From a virus, in IMG/VR virus record IMGVR_UViG_3300046002_005253, positions 1-28,912 of that record: DNA of 28,912 nucleotides; one strand, 5' to 3'. Numbering within the stretch: position 1 is the first letter of the stretch; each line of letters begins with the position of its first letter. Shown here in pieces: positions 14,443 through 21,803 of this stretch. The notes beneath the pieces are model-generated. The model did no database searches. It saw only the letters and a list, made by a program, of their open reading frames with translations, and had not been told where the DNA came from. A program made the position numbers and the translations under genes.

Positions 14443-14801
14443 TGAGCACAGTCAACGCGGTAAATCCAAGACTGGGTCAAACAGTTAGGGTGTTTGATTC
14501 TTTTTATGCATTTGACATAAATGCTCCTGCTGCTGAATACGATGTGGTGTTTAGTTATTTTCAAAAACAAATGACCACCAAGCGAGCAGCAGGAAACTTT
14601 GCCATAAGTTTGTTCAGAGTGGCCCAAGAAACTGGTATCCCTGCACTAACCTTGCTGTCAGAGTTTGAAGGTACATCAGGTGTTAATCTCAATGTGCAGC
14701 TGGCTTACTATCTTAACTTGATACGCAATCGTGCTACTTTGCTGGGTGTGGGAGTTGCAGTGCAGCCCAACTTTTATCCAGCTAGGGCAGTGCTAGAATG
14801 A
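14442..14801 (+). CDS. Conserved-type virion-cluster protein of unknown function
   Basis: The 119-residue product starts at ATG 14442, which shares its A with the TAA of the previous gene. It has no domain I can name. It begins MSTVNAVNPRLGQTVRVFD, has a helical middle with VVFSYFQKQM and AISLFRVAQETGIPALTLL, and a C-terminal part with YYLNLIRNRATLLGVGV. It ends by ATGA overlap with the gp4-like gene. Tight packing between tube and head-completion genes points to a morphogenesis role such as assembly factor or minor tail part, which is inference. Confidence 0.8.
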   Translation: MSTVNAVNPRLGQTVRVFDSFYAFDINAPAAEYDVVFSYFQKQMTTKRAAGNFAISLFRVAQETGIPALTLLSEFEGTSGVNLNVQLAYYLNLIRNRATLLGVGVAVQPNFYPARAVLE

Positions 14802-15229
14802 CGCACTGGGCCCAGGGCAACTACGACATCATCAACCGAGCCAAGTACGCAGGCAAAGGTACGCCACGATATCGGTCGGGCTGGGAACTTAGCTTTATGC
14901 GATTTTGCGACACCAACGACCACATCTTGCAGTGGGCCAGCGAGTCAATTGCTATCCCTTACAAACACCCGCTGACCGGCAAGATGACACAGTATATTCC
15001 AGACTTTCTAATCACCTACCGCACAAGAAACAACACAATGAAAGCAGAGCTAATTGAAATCAAACCCAAAAAGCAAAGCGTTATTGAATCAAAAATGAGC
15101 AGCCGCGAACGTGCGGTTGTTGCAGTCAACTATGCCAAATGGCATTCGGCTACCATATGGGCCAAGCGAAATGGCATGACTTTTCGCGTAATAACTGAAG
15201 ACGACATGTTTACAAACGGTCGTTCGTAA
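14798..15229 (+). CDS. 4: Head completion protein, T4 gp4-like (TnsA-type nuclease fold)
   Basis: The 143-residue protein contains YRSGWELSFMRFCDTNDHI, LQWASESIAIPY and YIPDFLITY. These follow T4 gp4 (YRSLWELSFFKWCDRNP, IKWSSEELAIPY, RRYFPDFFIE). The later AELIEIKPKKQ gives the E-x-K of the nuclease-like core (PD...ExK). gp4 acts late on packaged heads before tail joining. The length is close to the T4 protein (about 150). It overlaps the previous gene by ATGA and ends 15 bases before gp16, whose late-type promoter begins three bases after its stop. Confidence 0.9.
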   Translation: MTHWAQGNYDIINRAKYAGKGTPRYRSGWELSFMRFCDTNDHILQWASESIAIPYKHPLTGKMTQYIPDFLITYRTRNNTMKAELIEIKPKKQSVIESKMSSRERAVVAVNYAKWHSATIWAKRNGMTFRVITEDDMFTNGRS

Positions 15230-15232
15230 GTC

Positions 15233-15240
15233 CATAAATA
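15233..15240 (+). promoter_or_regulatory. T4-late-type promoter for gp16
   Basis: CATAAATA, one base from the T4 octamer. The gp16 ATG (15245) is only four bases further, with no Shine-Dalgarno. An extra ATG at 15240 opens a two-codon frame (ATG GCA TGA) whose stop overlaps the gp16 start. Confidence 0.65.
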
Positions 15241-15244
15241 TGGC

Positions 15245-15745
15245 ATGACCAGAAAATTAGAAGAACTGTTTGACTTACCGCCTACTACAGATGAAATTGA
15301 CACAGCAATTCCTAAACTAGCAGAAAATCGTGTTGCACTAGCAGAGTTAGATGCAACAATAGACAAAGTAGAAGCAGCCCTTCCGCAAGTTAGGGGATTA
15401 GAGTTAGCAGACGAAGAATTTGACAAGTTGTCTAAGTTAGCAGTTGACGGATATAACGATTTGACTACATTAGGTATGCAAGTGGATTCAAGATTTGCAG
15501 CAGAAATTTTTAGCGTGGCATCAAACATGTTGGGGCATGCTATCACAGCAAAAACAGCCAAACTGGACAAAAAACTCCGGATGATCGACCTGCAACTAAA
15601 AAAGATGCGACTAGATCAAACAGCCAAACCAGAAGATGACAGCAACGATGGCACAGTGCAAACAGCACAAGGTGTTGTGCTGAGTCGCAATGATTTGCTG
15701 GAAAGAATTGTGGGTCGTAAAGATCAAAACAGTCAAAAAGAATAA
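15245..15745 (+). CDS. 16: Terminase small subunit, T4 gp16-like
   Basis: The 166-residue protein is short, charged and mostly helical. It starts MTRKLEELFDLPP. A central coiled-coil-like part (about 85-130) reads FAAEIFSVASNMLGHAIT then KLDKKLRMIDLQLKKMRLDQ. A C-terminal tail ends LSRNDLLERIVGRKD. This is the pattern of T4-type small terminases, which oligomerise and stimulate the gp17 motor. T4 gp16 has 164 residues. The large subunit is about 9 kb downstream rather than adjacent, which is unlike T4. Identification rests on length, layout and gene neighbourhood more than on a diagnostic motif. A late-type octamer four bases before the ATG and the lack of a ribosome-binding site suggest a leaderless late message. 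Confidence 0.75.
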   Translation: MTRKLEELFDLPPTTDEIDTAIPKLAENRVALAELDATIDKVEAALPQVRGLELADEEFDKLSKLAVDGYNDLTTLGMQVDSRFAAEIFSVASNMLGHAITAKTAKLDKKLRMIDLQLKKMRLDQTAKPEDDSNDGTVQTAQGVVLSRNDLLERIVGRKDQNSQKE

Positions 15746-15748
15746 ATA
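15741..15748 (+). promoter_or_regulatory. Late-type promoter motif before the 202-residue gene
   Basis: AATAAATA overlapping the gp16 stop, one base from TATAAATA. ATAGGATA follows and gives an AGGA seven bases before the ATG at 15766. Confidence 0.5.
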
Positions 15749-15765
15749 GAGCATAGGATACCGAT

Positions 15766-16374
15766 ATGAAACCATTTGCAAAATACCTAGCTGAAAGTGA
15801 ACGAACCTACAACTATCGCATCAAGATAGCAGGAGATGTCCCATCAGAATTCTTCAAAGAACTTGAAGATAAACTGGCACAGTTTGACGTTGTCAAAATG
15901 TCAAAACCCAAGACAAGTCCAGTTCGTAAAGAAATTCCAGACTTTCCTGCTTTCCCCAATCAAAGCATGACCATTGTGGACGCAGAGTTCAAATACCCTG
16001 CTATCGAACCACAAGTTAAGCAGTTGGCACAGTTGCTGGGCATGGACCCTAATCGTATTATAATGAGCACTACTCCTTATGAAGAAAGCATGGACATTGA
16101 AGCTGACAAGATTGAAAGTCAAAACAAAGATTTGTTAGACGATCCAACATACCCAGCTGACGATGCAACACAACGTGCTCTTAAGAAAGACTATGCTACT
16201 GGTCCTTACGATCATGCTGTGTTGAAAAATGCTTATAAAAGCAACTTTACCATTGCAGGAGCAAAAACTCCACCTGCCAAAACCACAAATGAATTGCCCA
16301 TGGGTGTTAATAGTCCAATGAGCAAGATCAAGCGTCAGCCCAAGCCAGCCACTGGCGCAAACCCAAGAGGATAA
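15766..16374 (+). CDS. Virion-type protein with a putative capsid-targeting N-terminus
   Basis: The 202-residue protein begins MKPFAKYLAESERTYNY. Residues 1-10 resemble the N-terminal capsid-targeting sequences of T4 internal head proteins (short, basic/aromatic, ending Leu/Ile-x-Glu), and L8-A9-E10 fits the T4 prohead-protease site. The middle has YRIKIAGDVPSEFFKELEDKL and a strand/helix pattern. The end is basic and Pro-rich (SPMSKIKRQPKPATGANPRG). It is probably carried into the prohead, but this is inference from the N-terminus and its neighbours with similar starts. AGGA precedes its ATG, and its last codons (CCAAGAGGA) supply the Shine-Dalgarno of the next gene. Confidence 0.8.
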   Translation: MKPFAKYLAESERTYNYRIKIAGDVPSEFFKELEDKLAQFDVVKMSKPKTSPVRKEIPDFPAFPNQSMTIVDAEFKYPAIEPQVKQLAQLLGMDPNRIIMSTTPYEESMDIEADKIESQNKDLLDDPTYPADDATQRALKKDYATGPYDHAVLKNAYKSNFTIAGAKTPPAKTTNELPMGVNSPMSKIKRQPKPATGANPRG

Positions 16375-16380
16375 TTCACT

Positions 16381-18993
16381 ATGTCATTTTTTTACGATCT
16401 AAACAAAAAGCTAGATAGCATTCGTGCTACACCAAGTACCACACACGGTCAACTTAACGAAGGTACACATACTCAACATGCCATGGATTTGAATCCTGAT
16501 ATGGGGCGTCCTCCCAAGCAAGGTATTATGGGCAAGATTGGTTCTGGCATTAAAAAAGTTGCCGATGTACTTGCACCCGGCGATGAAGAATTACTAAAAC
16601 AATTAAAACAAAGTTCTAGCGACAACCGTCGTCCCCCACCAATGGCCAAAGAAGAAGTAGACGAAGGGTTGGGCGACATGGCTCGCGCAGCAGGCAGCGC
16701 CATAGTAGATCGCCTCACTGGCAAACCAACAAAGGCCCAGTATGCTGCGCGGGCTGCTCGTCGGGCAGATAATGTTCACGGTGCTCAGGGCAAGGCCAAT
16801 CGAGATGAAGTCATGCGCCAGGTCGGTGCCCGCGATGATGCAATGGGATATGATGAGAGTCTAGACGAGGTTTATGCTTGGAATCCATCTAACCAATATG
16901 ATCATTACGGTGATGATGCATCACCTGAAGAACACAAAGCATGGAACGACGAGCTAAATCTATATAGGCCAACAGGTGTCGGTTCCGTAACAGCAAGCCA
17001 TGCTGCCATTAGGGGTATGGGCCGCGCTCAGGCTATGAATTCGCGTTTAATCCAAACACTACAAAAAAGAGGAAAACCAGTTCAACAAGCCTATGGTGAA
17101 ACGGCGGCTGGTGCTCCAATGTCTGCCAAACAAAAATCGTTTGCCAAACTAGCACCACCCAAAGATAAAATTACCTTTGCCGACAAGATAGCCGGAGCCA
17201 AAAAAGAAGTGGACGAAATGCTGGGTGACGTTGCTGCTGATGCAATGAAAAAAGCTATCGGTGGCGGCCGTGGGCGTAATTCTAAAATGGACGAAACGCA
17301 AGGTGCTACTACCTACACAGTTGCTTACAAAGATCCTAGCAAGCCGGGCAAGTCGCACAGCACTCAAGTCAAAGCTACCAGCGCAGCAGAAGCAAAAGCA
17401 GCGTTTCAAGATTGGAATCACACAGATCGTTTTGTTTACCTGGGTGCTAGACCTGATGTTGACACAGTTTATGAAACTAACAAAGAAAATGCATTTACAG
17501 CACACAAGCGTCCCCGTGCAGAAACTCCTAAAGTAGGCACAGTCACACACGGTTCCAAGCACGATGTGGAAGAAATTCCTGGCGGTCGTAGAGTTACTCG
17601 TCGTGTTGACAGTGCTGGTATCAGCGTTGGTGCTGATGATGGCCAGAGCAGCAGCGATGCTCCGCGTGGTCGTGGACGTCCAAAGGGTCCTGCTAAGGCA
17701 CCTGAGCGTGTGACTAGCAAAGCCACCAAGCACAAAGATGGCCGCAAGGTCAAAGAAGGTGCTGATCAAGGCCAAACACAACAAATTTACGATGAACTTG
17801 CTGATATTCGTGCAGTAGCAAAGCAAGCACAACGTGGGGGCGAATTCCCACAAGGGTTTGCTAGCCGTTTAGAATCTGTGCTGTATGCAGCAATGACCTT
17901 GATTAAAAATCAACAGCCCGGCAATGCACAAGTTAGTGAAGAAGAAATAGACGAAAAAGCAACTAGCAAGAAGCAACAAAAATTCATGGGCATGGTTCAT
18001 GCTGCACAAAAAGGCGAAAAGCCTGCCAGTGGAGCAGTTGCCAAAGTAGCCAAAGAAATGCCTAAAAAAGCAGCCAAAGACTTTGCTGCAACCAAGCATA
18101 AAGGTCTGCCAGAAAAGAAAAAGCCTGAAGCCAAAGACAAAAAAGAAGAATCTGTAGAAGAAACTTCTGACAACAAACCCGCCAAGAGCTCGGGTGGCTT
18201 CAAGTTTGGCGGCGGAATTTATGATTCTATCAATCGTGATCTTGAAAAAATGATTGCCGAAAGCATGAGCATTAACATGAGCATGAACAACGACGAGCAC
18301 GGTGGTCCAACTCGCAGTCTCACAGTCACAGCAACAGATGACGATGCAATGAAACTGAGTCAACTGTTAAAGAGTGCAGGACTTGGCGGAGGCGATGAAG
18401 GCTACGGTGGTGATGGATACAAACCAGCTTGCAGTTGTGGAACACCTGACTGTTCGTGCGGTGAACAACAAATGCACGAAGTGTCTATGAATCAACCAGA
18501 CTATCCTACCAACACAGAAACCAGCAATGATGCGTTTCAATACAGTGGCGGATTGAACAAGCCCAAGTCAACAGGACAAAGCACAGTGCCTGTATTGGCC
18601 AGTCAAGAAGAACGTCAGTACACACACGAAGGTTCTGATTATGACGAGCTTGCAGACAAAATAGAATACTTAATGACGGTAAAACACAAGACCAAGGACG
18701 AAGCCAGAGAAGTTGCGGCCTACACTCCAGATACCGATAATATCTGGGACGAATACAACCGTGAATCCACTGACGAAGATTCTCTTGCTAGAATGATGGA
18801 AATGGCTGGTGTCAAGAAAAAAGCAGTTGAAGAAGAAAAAACTCAAGAAGGCAACAAGTTCACCAAAGGCCTTGAAGACGACAATGTCAAAGTTGGCGAT
18901 AAAATTCCTGGAACCAATGCTGTTAAGAAAAAAGACATTGACGAAAGCATTTTTGCAATGACTGCAAATCTATGGAAAACCTACAAAGGATAA
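16381..18993 (+). CDS. Large disordered virion-type protein with AT-hook and Cys cluster
   Basis: The 870-residue protein is highly charged, Lys/Glu/Ala-rich and mostly of low complexity. Starting MSFFYDLNKKLDSIRATPS, it has a possible prohead-protease site L25-N26-E27 before Gly28. Others are possible later (SLDE, EIDE, and DIDE just before the C-terminus). Recurrent acidic motifs EEVDEGLGD and KEVDEMLGD occur near residues 95 and 277. An AT-hook, RGRGRPKGP, lies at 429-437, the classic minor-groove DNA-binding core. Four cysteines in CSCGTPDCSCG (684-693) could bind zinc. Such content suits a scaffold-core or internal DNA-condensing head protein cut during maturation. The frame is unbroken; the long opposite-strand frames are shadows. 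Its last codons, AAAGGATAA, form the next gene's ribosome-binding site. Confidence 0.85.
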   Translation: MSFFYDLNKKLDSIRATPSTTHGQLNEGTHTQHAMDLNPDMGRPPKQGIMGKIGSGIKKVADVLAPGDEELLKQLKQSSSDNRRPPPMAKEEVDEGLGDMARAAGSAIVDRLTGKPTKAQYAARAARRADNVHGAQGKANRDEVMRQVGARDDAMGYDESLDEVYAWNPSNQYDHYGDDASPEEHKAWNDELNLYRPTGVGSVTASHAAIRGMGRAQAMNSRLIQTLQKRGKPVQQAYGETAAGAPMSAKQKSFAKLAPPKDKITFADKIAGAKKEVDEMLGDVAADAMKKAIGGGRGRNSKMDETQGATTYTVAYKDPSKPGKSHSTQVKATSAAEAKAAFQDWNHTDRFVYLGARPDVDTVYETNKENAFTAHKRPRAETPKVGTVTHGSKHDVEEIPGGRRVTRRVDSAGISVGADDGQSSSDAPRGRGRPKGPAKAPERVTSKATKHKDGRKVKEGADQGQTQQIYDELADIRAVAKQAQRGGEFPQGFASRLESVLYAAMTLIKNQQPGNAQVSEEEIDEKATSKKQQKFMGMVHAAQKGEKPASGAVAKVAKEMPKKAAKDFAATKHKGLPEKKKPEAKDKKEESVEETSDNKPAKSSGGFKFGGGIYDSINRDLEKMIAESMSINMSMNNDEHGGPTRSLTVTATDDDAMKLSQLLKSAGLGGGDEGYGGDGYKPACSCGTPDCSCGEQQMHEVSMNQPDYPTNTETSNDAFQYSGGLNKPKSTGQSTVPVLASQEERQYTHEGSDYDELADKIEYLMTVKHKTKDEAREVAAYTPDTDNIWDEYNRESTDEDSLARMMEMAGVKKKAVEEEKTQEGNKFTKGLEDDNVKVGDKIPGTNAVKKKDIDESIFAMTANLWKTYKG

Positions 18994-18998
18994 TCATC

Positions 18999-19178
18999 AT
19001 GATGAAACCATATACAGAAATTCAAGCCCAACATGCACGTAATGAAGCCAGTGGATTTGTTCCTCCAGCATTTACTCCAGCAACAGTAAAACAAACACCA
19101 GTAGAAATTCCTGGTGTTATGTATCAAACTGCTAGCTTGTATCAACCGGTTGTTAGTCAACCTGCGGACAAAAAATAA
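18999..19178 (+). CDS. Small virion-cluster protein of unknown function
   Basis: A 59-residue product, MMKPYTEIQAQHARNEASG..., with a Pro/Val/Thr-rich second half. Start at ATG 18999 is favoured because AAAGGA ends eight bases before it; ATG 19002 is equally possible. The first residues (MKPYTEIQ) are similar in style to the capsid-targeting starts of its neighbours, but lack a Leu/Ile-x-Glu site. The stop shares bases with the next start (TAATG). Confidence 0.7.
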   Translation: MMKPYTEIQAQHARNEASGFVPPAFTPATVKQTPVEIPGVMYQTASLYQPVVSQPADKK

Positions 19179-19468
19179 TGGCTACCGTTCATACAAGTCT
19201 TTCAAACGCAACTGTGTCCACAGACAAATTGCAAATCTCCACAGGCAATACAGCAGTGACATGCCAAGTGTATGTTGTGGCTCTAGGCACAGCAACCGCT
19301 GCTGGTAATCTATATTCTGTTCCTATCAATATTCCTGCCAACACAGTGTACGAAACATATTCTGGTACTGGCAACAGGGTTACTATTACAGGTGCAAACT
19401 GGACAGCACTAGAACTTGGAACAGCAAGCTCCGCCACTGAAGGCGTGTACAACTCTGCCGGGCAGTAA
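19178..19468 (+). CDS. Small beta-rich probable structural protein
   Basis: The 96-residue product is rich in Thr, Ala, Gly and Val, with alternating patterns (VTCQVYVVALGT, LYSVPINIPANTVYETYSG, VTITGANWTALELGT). It looks like a single beta-sandwich such as those found in head decoration or tail-tip proteins. The ending EGVYNSAGQ is unremarkable. It overlaps the preceding gene by TAATG and is followed after two bases by the GTG-started gene, so it is within one operon of virion-type proteins. The exact role is unknown. Confidence 0.8.
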   Translation: MATVHTSLSNATVSTDKLQISTGNTAVTCQVYVVALGTATAAGNLYSVPINIPANTVYETYSGTGNRVTITGANWTALELGTASSATEGVYNSAGQ

Positions 19469-19470
19469 CT

Positions 19471-19842
19471 GTGCGAGCTAATGAGTTCATCGCAGAAGCC
19501 CATATTGGCAAGATTAGCAAACGTAATCAAAACGCCACAGTGGGCCTAAACAAGTTTCGTGATCAGAAGTTTGCTGACCGTGTGTATGAACTCAACAGAA
19601 TCATGATGGCTGTGGCATCAACTGATGGCACTTTTGTTCCTGATGTTGATGGCGAATCATGGGCAGGCCGTAACAACGTTGCTGTGCCATACACTCAACA
19701 AGAACAAGACATGCTGACAAAAGCATATCAAGCTGTGGGCAGTCATCACGAAGACTTGAACCACGGTGATTTAAAATCTACAGAACATCCTGCTGTGAAC
19801 ACCACTAGCCCCATGCAATCATTCAGAGGATACCCTCGATGA
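19471..19842 (+). CDS. Putative internal head protein A (MRANEFIAE start)
   Basis: The 123-residue protein starts at GTG 19471 (no ATG is available before the conserved N-terminus). Residues 1-10, MRANEFIAEA, closely resemble the capsid-targeting sequence of T4 internal protein III as I recall it (MKTYQEFIAEA). I7-A8-E9 before Ala10 fits the T4 prohead-protease rule (Leu/Ile-x-Glu, then Ala/Gly). The rest is helical (RVYELNRIMMAVA, EQDMLTKAYQAVG) with a conserved-looking SWAGRNNVAVPYT. It ends SPMQSFRGYPR, nearly the same as the next protein. AGAGGA in these codons is the ribosome-binding site of the next gene, which it overlaps by ATGA. Confidence 0.8.
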   Translation: MRANEFIAEAHIGKISKRNQNATVGLNKFRDQKFADRVYELNRIMMAVASTDGTFVPDVDGESWAGRNNVAVPYTQQEQDMLTKAYQAVGSHHEDLNHGDLKSTEHPAVNTTSPMQSFRGYPR

Positions 19843-20225
19843 GAGCTCAAGAATTTCTTAGTGAGCAACGCGAACTGCCCGATGAAACCAAAGAGCCCCT
19901 GCGTTACACTTATACTTTGCCAGGTCTAAGTTCAGCAGATCCGTACAAGACCTATCGTATGGGAGTGGCTATTGCTCGTGCTCGAAGTGAGTATCGCAAA
20001 GATGATGTGAACCCACATATGCCTGAATGGACAGCCAAAACTGCGTTTGGTGAGCATGCAGTGGTGGCAGGCATGAACTCGGGCATTGGCGAGCTAATAG
20101 ACGCTGCACTACGCATGACCGATACACCAGGTGGAAAAAAACTGGTTTCAACACCAGACAGCACCGAACCCAGCTTTGTAACTACACAAAGCCCAATTAA
20201 AGCATTTAAAGGATATCCAAGATAA
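19839..20225 (+). CDS. Putative internal head protein B (MRAQEFLSE start)
   Basis: The 128-residue protein begins MRAQEFLSEQ, with L7-S8-E9 as a possible prohead-protease site. The start is clearly related to that of the preceding protein. The body differs: YRMGVAIARARSEYR, WTAKTAFGEHAVVAGMNSG and LIDAALRMTDTPGGKKLV. The end SPIKAFKGYPR again matches its neighbour. The two therefore share head and tail but not the middle. It overlaps the upstream gene by ATGA, and its stop TAATG overlaps the start of the 521-residue structural protein. Packaging inside the capsid is inferred from the N-terminus. Confidence 0.8.
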   Translation: MRAQEFLSEQRELPDETKEPLRYTYTLPGLSSADPYKTYRMGVAIARARSEYRKDDVNPHMPEWTAKTAFGEHAVVAGMNSGIGELIDAALRMTDTPGGKKLVSTPDSTEPSFVTTQSPIKAFKGYPR

Positions 20226-21790
20226 TGGCTATCCCTGACCCAACCCAAGTAGCACCCTGGTATCTACGCAACATCAATCAGGCCCTGGAGCTGGATGAAA
20301 CAACAGGCAATGTGTTTGTTCGTACCAACGCTGTGCTTGTTGGTAATGTATCAGTGGGAAATGTGGGCATTGGCAGTTTAGGCAATGTTAACATCAGTGG
20401 CAACTCACTGCCAGTAACTGTTCAATCAGGCAACGTCACAGTGTTCCAAGGCACAAATCCTTGGGTAGTTACTGGTAACGCCAATGTGTCTATTACAGCA
20501 GGCAATGTGGGCATTACAGGAAACATAGCAGGCATCACAGCCAATGTCACAGTAGTTGACGGCGGCGGAAGTATCACTGTAGACGGTAACGTAAATGCCA
20601 CAATCACTGGTGGCAATGTTGCTACTACAATTACAGGTACCAATCTTGATGCGTTTGGCAGACTGCGTGTGAGCAATCCTGTTACCTTGTTTGACAGTCA
20701 AAATCGTTACATAGACGGTGATCAGTTCAGCAACATCACAGCCACAGGCGGCAATGTGGTGTATGTGGCCAATGAAAGTTCGTTCAATCTAAATGTATCT
20801 GCTGCCAGCGGAAGCAGTGTGATTAGACAAAGCAAAACAGTTCAGGCTTATCAACCTGGCAAGAGTCTGCTGATCATGAACACCTTTGCCATGGCCACAC
20901 TCAAGGCAAATTTAACACAGCGTGTGGGCTACTTCACAGCAGACAACGGCATATATTTTGAAGCAGTGGGCACCACTCTAAATCTTGTGATTCGCAGCAG
21001 CACCACAGGCAGCATAGTTGAAGAACGAATTCCTCAGGCCTCCTGGAACGGCAACACTCTATTGTCGGGCACGGTACTAGATCCTACTCTCACACAGATT
21101 TTTTGGTGTGATGTTGAATGGTTAGGCGTGGGCAATGTGCGAACAGGATTTGTGATCAACGGCGAATTCATTGTGTGTCATACATTCCAGCATGCTAATC
21201 AGCCAGGCAACACCACAGTGTACATGACCACTGCTACCTTGAATCCTCGATATGAAATAACCAACACTGGTGCCACTTCGGGGGCCAGCACCATGAAACA
21301 GATTTGCTCCACGGTAATCAGTGAAGGTGGCTATACACCAAACACTACAGTTAAATATGTTACAAATGCTACAACCGTTACAAGAGTCTCAAGTGCAAAC
21401 ACAGTAACGGCATTATGCAGTATAAGATTAAATCCTGCGTATCCCGATGCAGTGGTTGTGCCTGCACAAGTAGATTTGTTATTAATTGATGTTAGATACG
21501 GCCAATTCCAACTGATTGAAAATGCCACCTTTACCACTAGTTTTAGCAATGTGGCTGGATCAGTTGTACAAACAGCCATACACAGCAATGTTATTACCGA
21601 TGGCACCGTGGTCTATTCTGGACTGACCAGCAGCCGAGACGAAGTAGAGATTAGTGATGATATCAAGAAACGACTTCAATTATGGAGAACAGCGGCAGGA
21701 ACAACCAGCACGCTGACTCTAGCAGTGGCCTATACAGCCGCCAACGCTGACTTGCTTTGGAAATTTGGCTGGGAAGAACTCACAAGCTAA
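20225..21790 (+). CDS. Virion structural protein with Gly-Asn-Val repeats
   Basis: The 521-residue protein has three parts. Residues 1-27 hold PWYLRNINQALELDE. About 28-140 is a run of short repeats built on GNV/GNI (VGNVSVGNVGIGSLGNVNISG and so on), which looks like a beta-solenoid or trimeric stalk. A large beta-rich domain follows, beginning near DAFGRLRVSNPVTLFDSQ, a segment I recall from structural proteins of many phages. The C-terminus reads YTAANADLLWKFGWEEL. A surface role such as fibre, whisker or head decoration is likely but not fixed. Its start overlaps the upstream stop, and it is the last of the virion-protein run. Confidence 0.82.
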   Translation: MAIPDPTQVAPWYLRNINQALELDETTGNVFVRTNAVLVGNVSVGNVGIGSLGNVNISGNSLPVTVQSGNVTVFQGTNPWVVTGNANVSITAGNVGITGNIAGITANVTVVDGGGSITVDGNVNATITGGNVATTITGTNLDAFGRLRVSNPVTLFDSQNRYIDGDQFSNITATGGNVVYVANESSFNLNVSAASGSSVIRQSKTVQAYQPGKSLLIMNTFAMATLKANLTQRVGYFTADNGIYFEAVGTTLNLVIRSSTTGSIVEERIPQASWNGNTLLSGTVLDPTLTQIFWCDVEWLGVGNVRTGFVINGEFIVCHTFQHANQPGNTTVYMTTATLNPRYEITNTGATSGASTMKQICSTVISEGGYTPNTTVKYVTNATTVTRVSSANTVTALCSIRLNPAYPDAVVVPAQVDLLLIDVRYGQFQLIENATFTTSFSNVAGSVVQTAIHSNVITDGTVVYSGLTSSRDEVEISDDIKKRLQLWRTAAGTTSTLTLAVAYTAANADLLWKFGWEELTS

Positions 21791-21803
21791 CCCAAAAAAC
21801 ATT

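Noticed and set aside
15233-15244. CCATAAATATGG as an operator palindrome before gp16
   Set aside because: Only four base pairs match around the late-promoter octamer, too little to support a separate operator.
17149-18363. Long open frames on the minus strand (234 and 164 codons) opposite the 870-residue gene
   Set aside because: They mirror Lys/Glu/Ala-rich codons of the plus-strand gene, give Cys/Phe-rich implausible proteins, and have no promoter or ribosome site.
20300-20640. DNA tandem repeat in the Gly-Asn-Val region
   Set aside because: The repeat is at the protein level with varied codons and spacing; no constant DNA unit is visible.
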